This document shows, in pieces, positions 16,786 through 26,444 of a stretch of DNA of 64,000 bases; position 1 is the first letter of the stretch; each line of letters begins with the position of its first letter. The DNA comes from Bacillus sp. NTK034 (GTDB lineage: Bacteria > Bacillota > Bacilli > Bacillales > Cytobacillaceae): assembly GCF_017303275.1 (NCBI RefSeq), contig NZ_JAFKOJ010000001.1, positions 1,116,001-1,180,000 of the forward strand, read 5' to 3'. A program made the translations under genes and the position numbers. The notes beneath the pieces are model-generated. The model was given only the letters and a program-made list of their open reading frames with translations, searched no databases and was not told the DNA's origin.

Positions 16786-17940
16786 ATGTTTTATCGCCAA
16801 ATGGGTAGAATCCCGCACAAAAGGCATACGACTTTCAAAAAATCGGATGGAACTCTTTTCAGGGAACAGGTTATGGGAACAAAAGGTTTTTCCGGTACCC
16901 AATCCATTCTTTATCATCACTATATGCCTACAGAGGTAGCACGAAGTGAGCTGATAGGAAAATATGTTCCCGAGTATGAAGAGCAGGAAAGCTTGAAGCA
17001 CCGCCATTTGTTTACAGATCAAATCGAAAAGAAAGGGGATGCGCTTTCAGCCAGGGAATATCTGCTTGGGAATGATGATCTTTTAATAGGCACTATAAAA
17101 ATTACAGAGCCGATGAAAAGCTTTTACCGGAATGGTGATGGCGATGAGATGCTCTATATTCACTATGGCACAGGAAAGATTGAGACCATGTTCGGAACAT
17201 TAACCTATCGTCCGGGGGATTATGTCATTATTCCGATTGGCACAATTTACAGGGTGATTCCGGACAAAGAGCAATTGACTAAAGTGCTTCTGGTGGAGTC
17301 CTTCAGCCAAATTACAACCCCAAGAAGATACCGGAATGAATATGGACAGCTGCTCGAACATAGTCCATTCTGCGAAAGAGATATTCGGGGACCGGAGACC
17401 TTGGAAACATATGATCAAAAAGGGGAACATGAAGTTATTACGAAAACAAGGGGATATTTGCATTCTCATATCCTGAACCATCATCCGCTTGATGTGGAAG
17501 GCTGGGACGGCTATCTCTATCCGTGGGTATTTAATATTGAAGACTTCGAGCCGATTACTGGAAGGGTCCATCAGCCCCCGCCAGTTCATCAGACATTTGA
17601 AGGACATAACTTTGTTGTATGTTCTTTTGTTCCCAGGTTATATGACTACCATCCAGAGGCCATCCCTGCCCCTTACTATCACAGCAATGTCAACAGTGAT
17701 GAACTGCTTTACTATGTGGAAGGCAACTTTATGAGCAGAAAGGGTATCAGGGAAGGCTCTATCACCCTTCATCCAAGCGGGATTCCACATGGGCCTCATC
17801 CTGGGAAAACAGAAGCCAGCATCGGAAAAAAGGAAACACTCGAGCTTGCTGTAATGGTTGATACATTCAGGCCATTAAAATTGGTAAAAAAAGCTAAGTC
17901 AATAGAAGATGAAAAGTACATGTATTCGTGGGTTGAATAG
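16786..17940 (+). CDS. hmgA: Homogentisate 1,2-dioxygenase
   Basis: A 384-residue cupin-type dioxygenase opening the ring of homogentisate to maleylacetoacetate with Fe(II) and O2. Family blocks include the N-terminal YRQMGRIPHKRHTTF, GDYVIIPIGTIYRV and a His/Glu-rich C-terminal half (YHSNVNSDELLYYVEG, HPSGIPHGPHPGKTE) that supplies the iron ligands. The length is that of the shorter bacterial form. It closes the four-gene operon started by the aminotransferase and is followed by a strong terminator. Confidence 0.9.
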   Translation: MFYRQMGRIPHKRHTTFKKSDGTLFREQVMGTKGFSGTQSILYHHYMPTEVARSELIGKYVPEYEEQESLKHRHLFTDQIEKKGDALSAREYLLGNDDLLIGTIKITEPMKSFYRNGDGDEMLYIHYGTGKIETMFGTLTYRPGDYVIIPIGTIYRVIPDKEQLTKVLLVESFSQITTPRRYRNEYGQLLEHSPFCERDIRGPETLETYDQKGEHEVITKTRGYLHSHILNHHPLDVEGWDGYLYPWVFNIEDFEPITGRVHQPPPVHQTFEGHNFVVCSFVPRLYDYHPEAIPAPYYHSNVNSDELLYYVEGNFMSRKGIREGSITLHPSGIPHGPHPGKTEASIGKKETLELAVMVDTFRPLKLVKKAKSIEDEKYMYSWVE

Positions 17941-17942
17941 TA

Positions 17943-17980
17943 AAAAGCACTTTCCCTTTTTCCTTAGGGAGAGTGCTTTT
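17943..17980. terminator. Bidirectional terminator between hmgA and degV
   Basis: AAAAGCACTTTCCC (17943-17956) pairs with GGGAGAGTGCTTTT (17967-17980), with T residues on the plus side and A residues on the other. It serves the two convergent genes. Confidence 0.85.
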
Positions 17981-17982
17981 TT

Positions 17983-18837
17983 CTACTTTTCATTCTGCCA
18001 AATGATAGCGATGGTTCCTTCACCTGCATGGGCAGCAATAGTTGAGCTTATTTCACCAATGATAATATCGAGGCGGGGAAAGTGTGATTTTATTTCCTCC
18101 GCCATTTCCTCCGCTTTTCCGGGCACATTCCCGTGCATGATTTGAACCTGAGGAATGGTGTGGCTTTCGTATGCATCCCCGAGCAATTCTATCATTCTTT
18201 TAATTGCTTTTTTATCCGAACGGACTTTATCAAACAATTCAAACTCCCCGTCCCGGTTAATCCGGATTATTGGCTTTATTTTCAATATGCTTCCCAGCAA
18301 GTATTGTGTTCCTGACATTCTGCCGCCTTTATAAAATTGCTCAAGGCTTCCAAGCAAAATATAATTCTCAGATTTAGCTGCCTCACCTTGCAGGATTTCA
18401 GCAATCTTATGTGCTGGCATATCATTCTCAGCAAGCTTTAATCCTTTGTACATTAAAGACGTAATGGCATAAGACATGCATTTTGAATCAACTGCCGATA
18501 CAGGGAACCCTGCCAGCTCTGATCCAGCCAGGCAGCTGTTCATCGTGCCGCTTAATTTGCTGGAAACATGTACGGCAACCGCAGCATCATATTCATTCTT
18601 CAATGATTCAAATAGCTCAGCAAATCTCCCGGAAGATGGCTGTGAAGTTTTAGGAACTTCTTTTTCAGTCCGGATTCGGCTATATAGCTGCTCTGTGTTT
18701 AAATCAATGCCATCTTCAAACGACTCCTCACCGAATGTTATTGATAGAGGCACAACATAAACATCAGGATGTTCGAGCAGCTCCTCAGAAATATAAGCTG
18801 TGCTGTCTGTAATCCAGGCAATCTTCTTTTTTATCAT
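17983..18837 (-). CDS. DegV family fatty-acid-binding protein
   Basis: A 284-residue cytoplasmic protein with the DegV layout: IAWITDSTAYISEE at the N-terminus, VPLSITFGEESFEDG, and the lipid head-group region TSQPSSGRFAELF, with VHVSSKLSGTMNS further on. DegV/FakB proteins bind a fatty acid and present it to the FakA kinase for phospholipid synthesis. Several copies per Bacillus genome are normal, each with a different chain preference, which cannot be read here. A single gene, convergent with hmgA. Confidence 0.88.
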   Translation of the reverse strand: MIKKKIAWITDSTAYISEELLEHPDVYVVPLSITFGEESFEDGIDLNTEQLYSRIRTEKEVPKTSQPSSGRFAELFESLKNEYDAAVAVHVSSKLSGTMNSCLAGSELAGFPVSAVDSKCMSYAITSLMYKGLKLAENDMPAHKIAEILQGEAAKSENYILLGSLEQFYKGGRMSGTQYLLGSILKIKPIIRINRDGEFELFDKVRSDKKAIKRMIELLGDAYESHTIPQVQIMHGNVPGKAEEMAEEIKSHFPRLDIIIGEISSTIAAHAGEGTIAIIWQNEK

Positions 18838-19065
18838 GAATGTTCTAAGTCCTTTGCCAATTATTTTTCATCAATATTAACCGCTTCCATTATTGAAAAC
18901 TTCCCTTATTATACACGAAGAAATCATTGCCTGTATTGCTTTTGAGTGATCCATTTATAGGAAATGACCAGAGTATGCTATTAGAATGTTTATATGGAGC
19001 TCCTGAAGGCAATTAAGTATCTTTTGTGAACAATGTTTGTACCTGATAAAAAGGGGCCTGAAATG
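18838..19065. other. Intergenic stretch without a recognised gene
   Basis: Together with the terminator that follows, this leaves about 306 bases between degV and the ABC-F gene. It is AT-rich, holds the presumed degV promoter (read leftward) and shows no open frame with a ribosome site and no convincing RNA structure. Confidence 0.5.
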
Positions 19066-19088
19066 AAAAATCCCCTGCTTGGCAGGGG
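19066..19088 (-). terminator. Terminator of the ABC-F gene
   Basis: On the minus strand CCCCTGC (19088-19082) pairs with GCAGGGG (19078-19072) around a three-base loop, followed by a T run (A residues at 19066-19070 on the plus strand). Confidence 0.85.
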
Positions 19089-19143
19089 AGTGTGATTGTG
19101 TTTACTTTATTGACCTGATACCGTTTAAACTTATTTATTGAGA

Positions 19144-20697
19144 TTAAAAAACTTTCGTAGTCCAATCCTCACAATTCCAAATATCGGTCGCAATTTCACG
19201 ATAGAAATCAGGTTCGTGGGATACCATCAAGATACTTCCGCGATATGCCTTTAAAGCACGCTTTAATTCTTCTTTTGCATCCACATCCAAGTGATTGGTA
19301 GGTTCGTCCAGAATTAATAAATTCGTTTCTGTGTTTAAAATTTTACACAATCGAACTTTGGCTTTTTCGCCACCAGAAAGGACTTCGATTTTACTTTCAA
19401 TATGTTTCGTCGTTAATCCGCATTTTGCAAGAGCAGCACGAACTTCAGCCTGATTCATACTTGGGAACTCGCTCCAAATCTCTTCAATACAAGTGTTGTA
19501 GTTGGACTGTTTAACTTCCTGCTCGAAGTAACCGATGTATTGATACTCACCGCGTTCCACTTTACCCGAAATGGGACTAATCAATCCAAGAATACTTTTT
19601 AAAAGAGTAGACTTACCAATACCGTTAGCACCCACGAATGCAATTTTTTGTCCGCGTTCCATTTTCAAATTCAGCGGGCGGGAAAGTGGTTCATTGTAAC
19701 CAATAACAAGATCTTCAGTCGTGAAAATCCAACGACTGGCTGCACGAGCTTCTTTGAAAATAAACTCTGGTTTCGGCTTCTCTCTTCCCAATTCAATAAT
19801 TTCCATTTTGTCGAGCTTCTTTTGACGAGACATCGCCATATTACGAGTCGCAACACTTGCCTTGTTGCGAGCAACGAAATCCTTTAAATCAGCAATTTCT
19901 TGTTGTTGACGCTTGTATGCAGACTCCAGCTGCTGCTTTTTCACTTCATATATTTTTAAGAAGTTATCATAGTCACCAACATAGCGATTCAACTCTTGGT
20001 TTTCCATGTGATAGATCAAGTTAACAACATTGTTCAAGAATGGAATATCATGTGAAATCAAGATAAATGCATTCTCATATTCCTGTAAATAGCGCTTCAG
20101 CCATTCGATATGCTGTTCATCCAAATAGTTTGTAGGCTCGTCCAGTAAAAGGATTTCAGGCTTTTCCAGCAAAAGCTTAGCTAGTAAAACTTTCGTACGC
20201 TGCCCACCGCTAAGATCATCTATATCACGATCAAGTCCAACATCGTCTAATCCCAGGCCACGAGCAACTTCCTCAACTTTTGAATTAATTTGATAGAAAT
20301 CATTACTATCTAAAGTTTCTTGCAGCTCGCCAACTTCTGCAAGTAATGCATCGATATCAGCGCCTTCATCACCCATTTTTGCATAAAGTTCATTGATCTC
20401 TGATTCCGCATCAAAAAGATATTGAAAAGCAGTACTCAAAGCATCACGCATCGTAGTGCCTTTTTTAAGTACAGCATGCTGATCTAAGTAACCAACACGA
20501 ACTTTCCGTGACCACTCAACTTTCCCCTCGTCGGGTTGCAGCTTCCCGGTAACAATATTCATGAAAGTAGACTTACCCTCACCATTTGCCCCAACTAGTC
20601 CAACGTGTTCACCTTTTAAAAGTCGAAAAGACACATCATTGAAAATCGCACGATCACCGAAACCGTGACTTAAATTTTGTACATTTAATACGCTCAT
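19144..20697 (-). CDS. yfmM: ABC-F family ATPase, YfmM-like
   Basis: A 517-residue soluble protein with two ATP-binding cassettes in tandem and no membrane domain: Walker A GANGEGKST and GANGIGKST, signatures LSGGQRTKV and LSGGEKAKV, Walker B LLLDEPTNYLD and LILDEPTNHLD. The charged linker between them is the part that ABC-F proteins insert into the ribosomal E site. They act on stalled or antibiotic-bound ribosomes. The N-terminus HGFGDRAIFNDVSFRLLKGEHVG and C-terminus NCEDWTTKV match my memory of B. subtilis YfmM. Monocistronic. Whether it gives antibiotic resistance or only helps translation cannot be told. Confidence 0.87.
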   Translation of the reverse strand: MSVLNVQNLSHGFGDRAIFNDVSFRLLKGEHVGLVGANGEGKSTFMNIVTGKLQPDEGKVEWSRKVRVGYLDQHAVLKKGTTMRDALSTAFQYLFDAESEINELYAKMGDEGADIDALLAEVGELQETLDSNDFYQINSKVEEVARGLGLDDVGLDRDIDDLSGGQRTKVLLAKLLLEKPEILLLDEPTNYLDEQHIEWLKRYLQEYENAFILISHDIPFLNNVVNLIYHMENQELNRYVGDYDNFLKIYEVKKQQLESAYKRQQQEIADLKDFVARNKASVATRNMAMSRQKKLDKMEIIELGREKPKPEFIFKEARAASRWIFTTEDLVIGYNEPLSRPLNLKMERGQKIAFVGANGIGKSTLLKSILGLISPISGKVERGEYQYIGYFEQEVKQSNYNTCIEEIWSEFPSMNQAEVRAALAKCGLTTKHIESKIEVLSGGEKAKVRLCKILNTETNLLILDEPTNHLDVDAKEELKRALKAYRGSILMVSHEPDFYREIATDIWNCEDWTTKVF

Positions 20698-20862
20698 TTT
20701 TTTACCCCTTCTCTAATATTCCATGTGGATATCTTACTAGATTTAGACTGTTTTTTCTATCTAAAGTTATTTCCTGTGAAAAATGTAATTCGATTATAGG
20801 GATAAATTGAAAGTAATGTTGGGGGATTATCAAATAGGGGGTCACACTAACACTTTACCCGG

Positions 20863-20892
20863 AAAAAAGGTGCCAATTAGGTTATTGGCACC
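20863..20892 (-). terminator. Terminator of the catalase gene
   Basis: On the minus strand GGTGCCAAT (20892-20884) pairs with ATTGGCACC (20877-20869) and is followed by six T residues. Confidence 0.92.
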
Positions 20893-20911
20893 TTTCTCTG
20901 TTTCTAATGGT

Positions 20912-22369
20912 TCACTTAACTCCCTGCGGAACTGCCAGGCCAAGACCTTTAGCAATACGTGTACCGTAATCAGGATCCGCTTTAAAGAAATGCTGAATCT
21001 GGCGATGCTTAATTTCTTCTTTTTCTACAGGCTTCATGGCAGCAACAATGTTTGCCACAAGACGGGAGCGTTCCTCTTCACTCATTAAGCGGTATAGATC
21101 ACCGGCTTGTGTGTAGTGGTCATTATGATCATACACAGCGCTTTCGGCTAAACCGGAAACAGGGTATGCAGCCTGCTTGTGCTCCGGTGCCTCAGTAGGT
21201 CCTCCAAAGCTGTTCGGCTCGTAATAAACAGAACCTCCGCCATTGTTGTCAAAGCGCATCTGACCGTCACGCTGATAGTTTTGCACTTCGTTCTTAGGGC
21301 GGTTGATTGGCAGCATCTGATGGTTTGCACCTACGCGGTAGCGGTGTGCATCATGATAGGCGAACAGACGGCCCTGGAGCATCTTGTCAGGTGAAACATC
21401 AATACCCGGCACGAGCGTTCCAGGAGAGAAGGTAGCCTGCTCAACTTCAGCAAAGTAGTTTTCAGGATTTTTATTCAGTACCATGCGTCCTACTTCGATT
21501 AAAGGATAATCTTTCTGTGACCATACCTTTGTTACATCGAATGGATCGAAGCGGTAAGTATTTGCATCTTCTAGCGGCATGATTTGCACGCATAGTTTCC
21601 ACGATGGGAAATCGCCATTCTCAATTGCATTAAATAAATCCTCTGTATGGTAATCAGGGTTTTCTCCAGCCATTTTCGCTGCAGCGTCCACGCTAAGGTT
21701 TTTAACGCCCTGTTCAGTTTTAAAGTGATACTTTACCCAGACACCTTCTCCTTGTTCATTTACCCACTTAAATGTATGGCTGCCGAAACCGTGCATATGT
21801 CGAAGGGTTGCAGGTATGCCGCGGTCTGACATTAAGATGGTTACCTGGTGCAGAGACTCAGGGGATAAGGACCAGAAGTCCCAAACGGCTGTGGGATTTT
21901 TCAGATGTGTCTTTGGATCACGCTTTTGTGTATGAATGAAATCAGGGAATTTAATTGCATCCCGGATAAAGAATACAGGCGTATTATTTCCTACAAGGTC
22001 GTAGTTTCCTTCTTCTGTATAAAACTTAACGGCAAAGCCGCGCGGATCGCGTACAGTATCAGCAGAACCAAGTTCGCCGGCTACAGTTGAAAAGCGTACG
22101 AATAAAGGCGTTCTTTTGCCTACTTCAGACAGAAATGCGGCTTTTGTATATTTAGTGAGGTCATTTGTAACTTCAAAATAGCCATGTGCACCCGCACCTT
22201 TTGCATGAACAACACGCTCAGGCACACGTTCTCTATTAAAATGGGCGAGCTTCTCCAGTAAGTGAACATCCTGAATCAATGTTGGCCCTCTTGAGCCTGC
22301 AGTCATTGAATTTTGGTTATCGCCAACAGGTGCGCCCCAGCTTGTCGTGAGATTATTCTTTTTTGTCAT
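20912..22369 (-). CDS. katA: Catalase (monofunctional, haem)
   Basis: A 485-residue small-subunit catalase converting hydrogen peroxide to water and oxygen. The distal histidine is in [16 protein letters not shown], the distal asparagine in [18 protein letters not shown], and the proximal haem-ligand tyrosine in [14 protein letters not shown]. Length and motifs fit the B. subtilis KatA group. It is a single gene with its own terminator; the promoter carries a perfect PerR box, so it should be induced by peroxide. The ATG follows GAGGTGATTATCGA. Confidence 0.95.
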   Translation of the reverse strand: MTKKNNLTTSWGAPVGDNQNSMTAGSRGPTLIQDVHLLEKLAHFNRERVPERVVHAKGAGAHGYFEVTNDLTKYTKAAFLSEVGKRTPLFVRFSTVAGELGSADTVRDPRGFAVKFYTEEGNYDLVGNNTPVFFIRDAIKFPDFIHTQKRDPKTHLKNPTAVWDFWSLSPESLHQVTILMSDRGIPATLRHMHGFGSHTFKWVNEQGEGVWVKYHFKTEQGVKNLSVDAAAKMAGENPDYHTEDLFNAIENGDFPSWKLCVQIMPLEDANTYRFDPFDVTKVWSQKDYPLIEVGRMVLNKNPENYFAEVEQATFSPGTLVPGIDVSPDKMLQGRLFAYHDAHRYRVGANHQMLPINRPKNEVQNYQRDGQMRFDNNGGGSVYYEPNSFGGPTEAPEHKQAAYPVSGLAESAVYDHNDHYTQAGDLYRLMSEEERSRLVANIVAAMKPVEKEEIKHRQIQHFFKADPDYGTRIAKGLGLAVPQGVK

Positions 22370-22415
22370 TCGATAATCACCTCATAAAAGTTTTAATAAC
22401 TTGCTTATATTTGTA

Positions 22416-22465
22416 ATGATAACACTTCTCAAAGTAAAATCAATACTTTTTTATAATTATTATAA
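22416..22465 (-). promoter_or_regulatory. katA promoter with perfect PerR box
   Basis: Read on the minus strand, -35 TTGATT (22443-22438) and -10 TATCAT (22421-22416) are 16 bases apart. Just upstream of the -35 is TTATAATTATTATAA (22451-22465), identical to the PerR consensus TTATAATNATTATAA. PerR with Mn or Fe would repress and peroxide would release it. Confidence 0.88.
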
Positions 22466-22623
22466 ATAAAAATCAATTATTAAGAAGAAAATCCTATAAA
22501 AAGGTGAGGAGAATGCTTGTTTTAAATGGCATTAATATATTTATATTTGCGTTTTTTCTTAAAAGAACTGGTTTTTTCAGAAGGAGGAGAGGAGGATGAT
22601 CATATAAATTTATTGGAGCACAT

Positions 22624-22656
22624 AAAAAAATCGGGCGGTATAGGGAACCGCCCGAT
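22624..22656 (-). terminator. Terminator after the arcA remnant
   Basis: On the minus strand TCGGGCGGT (22655-22647) pairs with ACCGCCCGA (22639-22631), followed by seven T residues. It directly follows the stop codon. Confidence 0.92.
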
Positions 22657-23873
22657 TTACTGGCTAATATTTTCTCTTATAATCGGCATGCTCATGCATC
22701 TTGGGCCACCCCGTCCTCTTGAGAGTTCTGAGCTGAGAATTTCAATGACCTCAACCCCATTTTGACGGAGGATGTCGTTTGAGACATAATTCCGGTCATA
22801 AGTTACAACAACACCTGGAGCAATTGCGAGTGTATTGGATCCATCGTTCCATTGTTCACGTGCCGATGCAATCGGGCAGCCTCCTCCACAAGGGATTAAC
22901 ACTAATTCATCAAGATGAAGAACTTCTTTTAGAGTTTCCTTCAAAGAGTTTTTCTCTGTAATTTTAAGAAGGTCGGAATTCTCCTCCTGTTCCAGTATGT
23001 AAATCTTCATACTGCCATCTCTATCTTCAATAGCTGGATGGTAGGTGAACTTATCGTGGTCAATCATAGTAAATACAGTATCCAGGTGCATGAATGCCCG
23101 GATTTTGGGAATTTCAACTGCGACAACTTTTTTTATGGATTTCTGGCGGGCGAATAGTTCCATTGCAAGTTTTTCTATCCCTTGTGCAGAAGTTCTTGCG
23201 CTGACACCAATGGCTACCGCTTCATCGCTCAATATCAGTTCATCTCCGCCTTCCAGTGAATAGAGATCATCACGTTTAAAGTAAGCAGGGATTTCATGTT
23301 TATTGAAACGGGGATGATGATTCACTATGTAGTCCATAAAAATGGATTCCCGTCTCCTTGCAGGTTCATGCATTCGATTAATGGTAATCCCTTCACCTAT
23401 AACCGCAGCAGGATCCCGGGTAAAATAGAGGTTTGGCATCGGGTCCAGATAAAAAGGATAATGATCCGGCATCAGTTCATGAAGATGAATTTTCTTATCC
23501 TGATCAATATCCGATTTTACGACACCTGACATCACTTTCCTTACCAGAGATAGTCTTTTACTGTTTCGTAGGAACCATTTATATTCGATTGACTTTCCCA
23601 TAAGACCTTTTCAATAAAGGAAATTCTCGTCTCGTCCTGCTGAATGGCTTCTGTCATCAATTTATCAAGATATAAGACCTCAATTCCCCGATTGCTTAGT
23701 ATATTGGCGAAATAATCATGTTCTTTTTGAATGGCAGGCAAAAAGGGAATGTCATCGAATAAAAGTCTTTTCAAATATTGAGGTGTAAGATTTTCAATTT
23801 CCTTGCCAGGCCTGTGCAGAAGGACCGTCTTTAATTCTCCAATTTCAGAAGTTACATTTAATGGATGTTTCAT
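22657..23873 (-). pseudogene. arcA: Arginine deiminase gene broken by a deletion/frameshift
   Basis: Intact ArcA (about 410 residues) hydrolyses arginine to citrulline and ammonia. Here the 5' part (23873 to about 23542, from a good GGAGG-ATG start) encodes the normal N-terminus up to [12 protein letters not shown], then hits a stop at once. The rest of ArcA, from [11 protein letters not shown] to [11 protein letters not shown] with its catalytic Cys, continues in another frame down to 22657. Compared with other ArcA proteins about ten residues are missing at the junction, so roughly 22 bases appear to be deleted, rather than a single-base error. The region before REQWNDG reads CGGGCPIAS where I expect an acidic residue after GGG. 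No arcB, arcC or arcD is nearby. Confidence 0.82.
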
Positions 23874-24221
23874 TATAAATACCTCCAAAGGCAAAATGCC
23901 TGACCTATTTTTCTATGTTTGATTGGTTCCCTTTGTTTTCATAGAGTAAACAGCTCATTTGTGTGCATATTTATTCAATGGGGCTAAAATGGGAAGGGTA
24001 AATTTTTTCAAATTAAAAGGGCAAACTATATAACAGGCAATCATAATGAAACTGAAAGAAAATCTGTCCTTCATAAGTGTACAAAATGAAAAAATGTGTT
24101 AAAGTATAAATTGAAAAACCTTTACATAGCTTTATTTGTTTCATGAAATAATGTCCGTGCTGAAAATACAGTTGTGTATGAGTTGGCGACATTCAATAAA
24201 AATGAACTGGGGGATACTGAG
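23874..24221. other. Divergent intergenic region between arcA remnant and kbl
   Basis: This 348-base AT-rich region holds the divergent promoters, the candidate ARG box listed separately and a short palindrome near 23888. A weak SigA-like pair for kbl (TTTACA at 24121, TGAAAT at 24144) can be seen. No gene is evident. Confidence 0.45.
23962..23979 (-). promoter_or_regulatory. Candidate ARG box (ArgR/AhrC operator)
   Basis: On the minus strand ATTGAATAAATATGCACA matches the ARG-box consensus TNTGAATWWWWATTCANW at 14 of 16 defined positions. It lies about 90 bases before the arcA start codon, as expected for an arginine-responsive gene. It is a single site without a second half, so moderate confidence. 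Confidence 0.5.
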
Positions 24222-25412
24222 ATGACCAGCAAAATTTTAGATGCTTTTTTACAGGAAAACCTGGAGGATTTAAAGGATAGAGGACTTTACAACGTAATCG
24301 ACCCTCTTGAAAGCCCAAATGGCCCTATAATCAAAATCAATGGAAGAGAACTGATTAATCTTTCATCCAATAACTATTTAGGTTTGGCCACTGATGAAAG
24401 ACTTAAAAAATCAGCCATCGAAGCAATTGAGAAATATGGGGTTGGAGCAGGTGCTGTCCGTACTATAAATGGAACGCTTGAACTTCACACAAAACTTGAA
24501 GAAAAGCTTGCTGAGTTCAAACATACAGAAGCAGCCATCGCATACCAGTCTGGTTTTAATTGTAACATGGCAGCTATTTCAGCTGTAATGGATAAAAACG
24601 ATGCTATTCTGTCTGATGAATTAAACCATGCATCCATTATTGATGGATGCCGTCTATCGAAAGCTAAGATTATTCGCGTAAATCATTCTGATATGGAAGA
24701 TTTAAGGGCGAAAGCGAAGGAAGCAAAAGAATCTGGACAGTACAACAAAATCATGGTCATTACTGACGGTGTTTTCTCAATGGATGGGGATATCGCAAAG
24801 CTTCCTGAGATTGTGGAGATCGCGGAAGAATTCGATCTGATCACTTATGTTGATGATGCACACGGTTCAGGAGTGCTTGGAAAAGGAGCAGGGACTGTTA
24901 AACACTTTGGCCTTTCCGATAAAATCGACTTCCAGATCGGAACACTTTCTAAGGCAATAGGTGTTGTCGGCGGATATGTGGCCGGCAAAAAGGACCTGAT
25001 TGATTGGCTGAAAGTCCGCAGCAGACCATTCCTATTCTCAACTTCTTTAACACCTGCTGATGTAGCAGCAAGCACGAAAGCCATTGAGCTGCTGATGGAA
25101 AGCACAGAGCTGAATGAAAAGTTATGGGAAAATGCCAACTATCTTAAGGATGGTCTGGAAAAATTAGGATTTGATATCGGGGACAGTGAAACACCAATCA
25201 CTCCTTGTATTGTTGGAGATGAAGTAAAGACACAGGAATTCAGCAAAAAACTCAATGAAGAAGGCGTTTATGCGAAATCAATCGTCTTCCCGACTGTCCC
25301 AAGGGGAACGGGACGTGTCAGAAATATGCCTTCTGCGGCACATACGAAAGAAATGCTGGATCAGGCTATTGCCATTTATGAAAAAGTCGGCAAAGAAATG
25401 GGAATTATTTAA
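24222..25412 (+). CDS. kbl: Glycine C-acetyltransferase (2-amino-3-ketobutyrate CoA ligase)
   Basis: A 396-residue PLP enzyme of the alpha-oxoamine synthase family. It splits 2-amino-3-oxobutyrate with CoA into glycine and acetyl-CoA. The PLP lysine is Lys244 in [16 protein letters not shown], and [10 protein letters not shown] and [10 protein letters not shown] are hallmark blocks. The start is the ATG at 24222, which has GGGGGA eight bases upstream; an in-frame ATG at 24174 would add 16 residues without a site. It is followed within 53 bases by threonine dehydrogenase, which makes its unstable substrate. Confidence 0.93.
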   Translation: MTSKILDAFLQENLEDLKDRGLYNVIDPLESPNGPIIKINGRELINLSSNNYLGLATDERLKKSAIEAIEKYGVGAGAVRTINGTLELHTKLEEKLAEFKHTEAAIAYQSGFNCNMAAISAVMDKNDAILSDELNHASIIDGCRLSKAKIIRVNHSDMEDLRAKAKEAKESGQYNKIMVITDGVFSMDGDIAKLPEIVEIAEEFDLITYVDDAHGSGVLGKGAGTVKHFGLSDKIDFQIGTLSKAIGVVGGYVAGKKDLIDWLKVRSRPFLFSTSLTPADVAASTKAIELLMESTELNEKLWENANYLKDGLEKLGFDIGDSETPITPCIVGDEVKTQEFSKKLNEEGVYAKSIVFPTVPRGTGRVRNMPSAAHTKEMLDQAIAIYEKVGKEMGII

Positions 25413-25465
25413 GTTTGACTATAAACAAAATCTAGAAGGCAAAGAGGAAATGTTGGAGGAATAAG

Positions 25466-26410
25466 ATGAAACGAATTATGATTACTGGAGCTTTAGGCCA
25501 GATCGGCTCTGAACTAACCTTGAAATTAAGAGAAATCTATGGAACAGACAATGTTATTGCAACAGACATCAGAAAAAATGAGTCTGAAGCTGCCCAATCA
25601 GGACCGTTTGAAATGGTTGATGTTACTGATGCAAAATCAATGCTGGATACGGCTAAAAAATATAATGTGGATACAGTCATCCATATGGCAGCCCTGTTAT
25701 CAGCAACAGCTGAAGCCAACCCGGTATTTGCATGGAATTTAAATATGGGGGGGCTTATGAATGCACTTGAAACGGCTAGAGAGTGCAACGCACAATTCTT
25801 TACGCCAAGCTCCATTGGCGCATTTGGCCCTTCTACGCCAAAAGACAACACACCTCAGGATACAATTCACCGCCCAACTACTATGTATGGCGTGAACAAG
25901 GTAGCGGGCGAATTACTGTCTGATTACTACTATTACAAATTTGGTGTTGATACCAGAGGCTTGCGATTCCCTGGTTTAATTTCTTATGTTACTCCTCCAG
26001 GAGGCGGAACGACTGATTACGCTGTTGAGATCTACTACGAAGCGATTAAAAATGGCCGCTATACTTCTTATATCGACCAGGGCACATATATGGACATGAT
26101 GTATATGCCGGATGCATTAAATGCCATCGTTGATTTAATGGAAGCCGATGCAGATAAACTCATTCACCGCAATTCCTTCAATGTAACTGCAATGAGTTTT
26201 GAACCTGAACAGATTGCGGCAGAGATCAGAAAGCATATTCCGGGGTTTGAAATTTCCTATGAGGTGGATCCAGTGCGCCAGGCGATTGCCGACAGCTGGC
26301 CAAATTCGATTGATGCAAGCGCAGCAAAAGAAGAGTGGGGCTTCAAAGCAGATTTCGATCTAGCCAAGATGACTGCTGATATGCTTGATAAACTAAGAAC
26401 AAAGTTATGA
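25466..26410 (+). CDS. tdh: L-threonine 3-dehydrogenase (short-chain, NAD)
   Basis: A 314-residue Rossmann enzyme of the UDP-galactose epimerase-like (extended SDR) type, not the zinc-dependent type. NAD motif [10 protein letters not shown] is at residues 7-16, and the catalytic Tyr/Lys are in [11 protein letters not shown], with a Ser in [10 protein letters not shown]. It oxidises threonine to 2-amino-3-oxobutyrate, which Kbl then cleaves. The two genes form a threonine-to-glycine operon. The ribosome site is GGAGG. A bidirectional terminator follows. Confidence 0.92.
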   Translation: MKRIMITGALGQIGSELTLKLREIYGTDNVIATDIRKNESEAAQSGPFEMVDVTDAKSMLDTAKKYNVDTVIHMAALLSATAEANPVFAWNLNMGGLMNALETARECNAQFFTPSSIGAFGPSTPKDNTPQDTIHRPTTMYGVNKVAGELLSDYYYYKFGVDTRGLRFPGLISYVTPPGGGTTDYAVEIYYEAIKNGRYTSYIDQGTYMDMMYMPDALNAIVDLMEADADKLIHRNSFNVTAMSFEPEQIAAEIRKHIPGFEISYEVDPVRQAIADSWPNSIDASAAKEEWGFKADFDLAKMTADMLDKLRTKL

Positions 26411-26417
26411 AAAAGCA

Positions 26418-26444
26418 AAAGGGACGCCGTATGGCAGTCCCTTT
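26418..26444. terminator. Bidirectional terminator between tdh and nat
   Basis: AAAGGGAC (26418-26425) pairs with GTCCCTTT (26437-26444); T residues follow on the plus strand and A residues precede, so it can stop both convergent genes. Confidence 0.88.

Noticed and set aside
22526..22765. Plus-strand frame of 79 codons between katA and arcA
   Set aside because: Low-complexity start, crosses the arcA terminator and coding region antisense, no family resemblance.
22657..23601. Possibility that arcA is rescued by programmed frameshifting
   Set aside because: About ten residues are missing at the junction and no slippery sequence with stimulatory structure is evident; a deletion explains it better.
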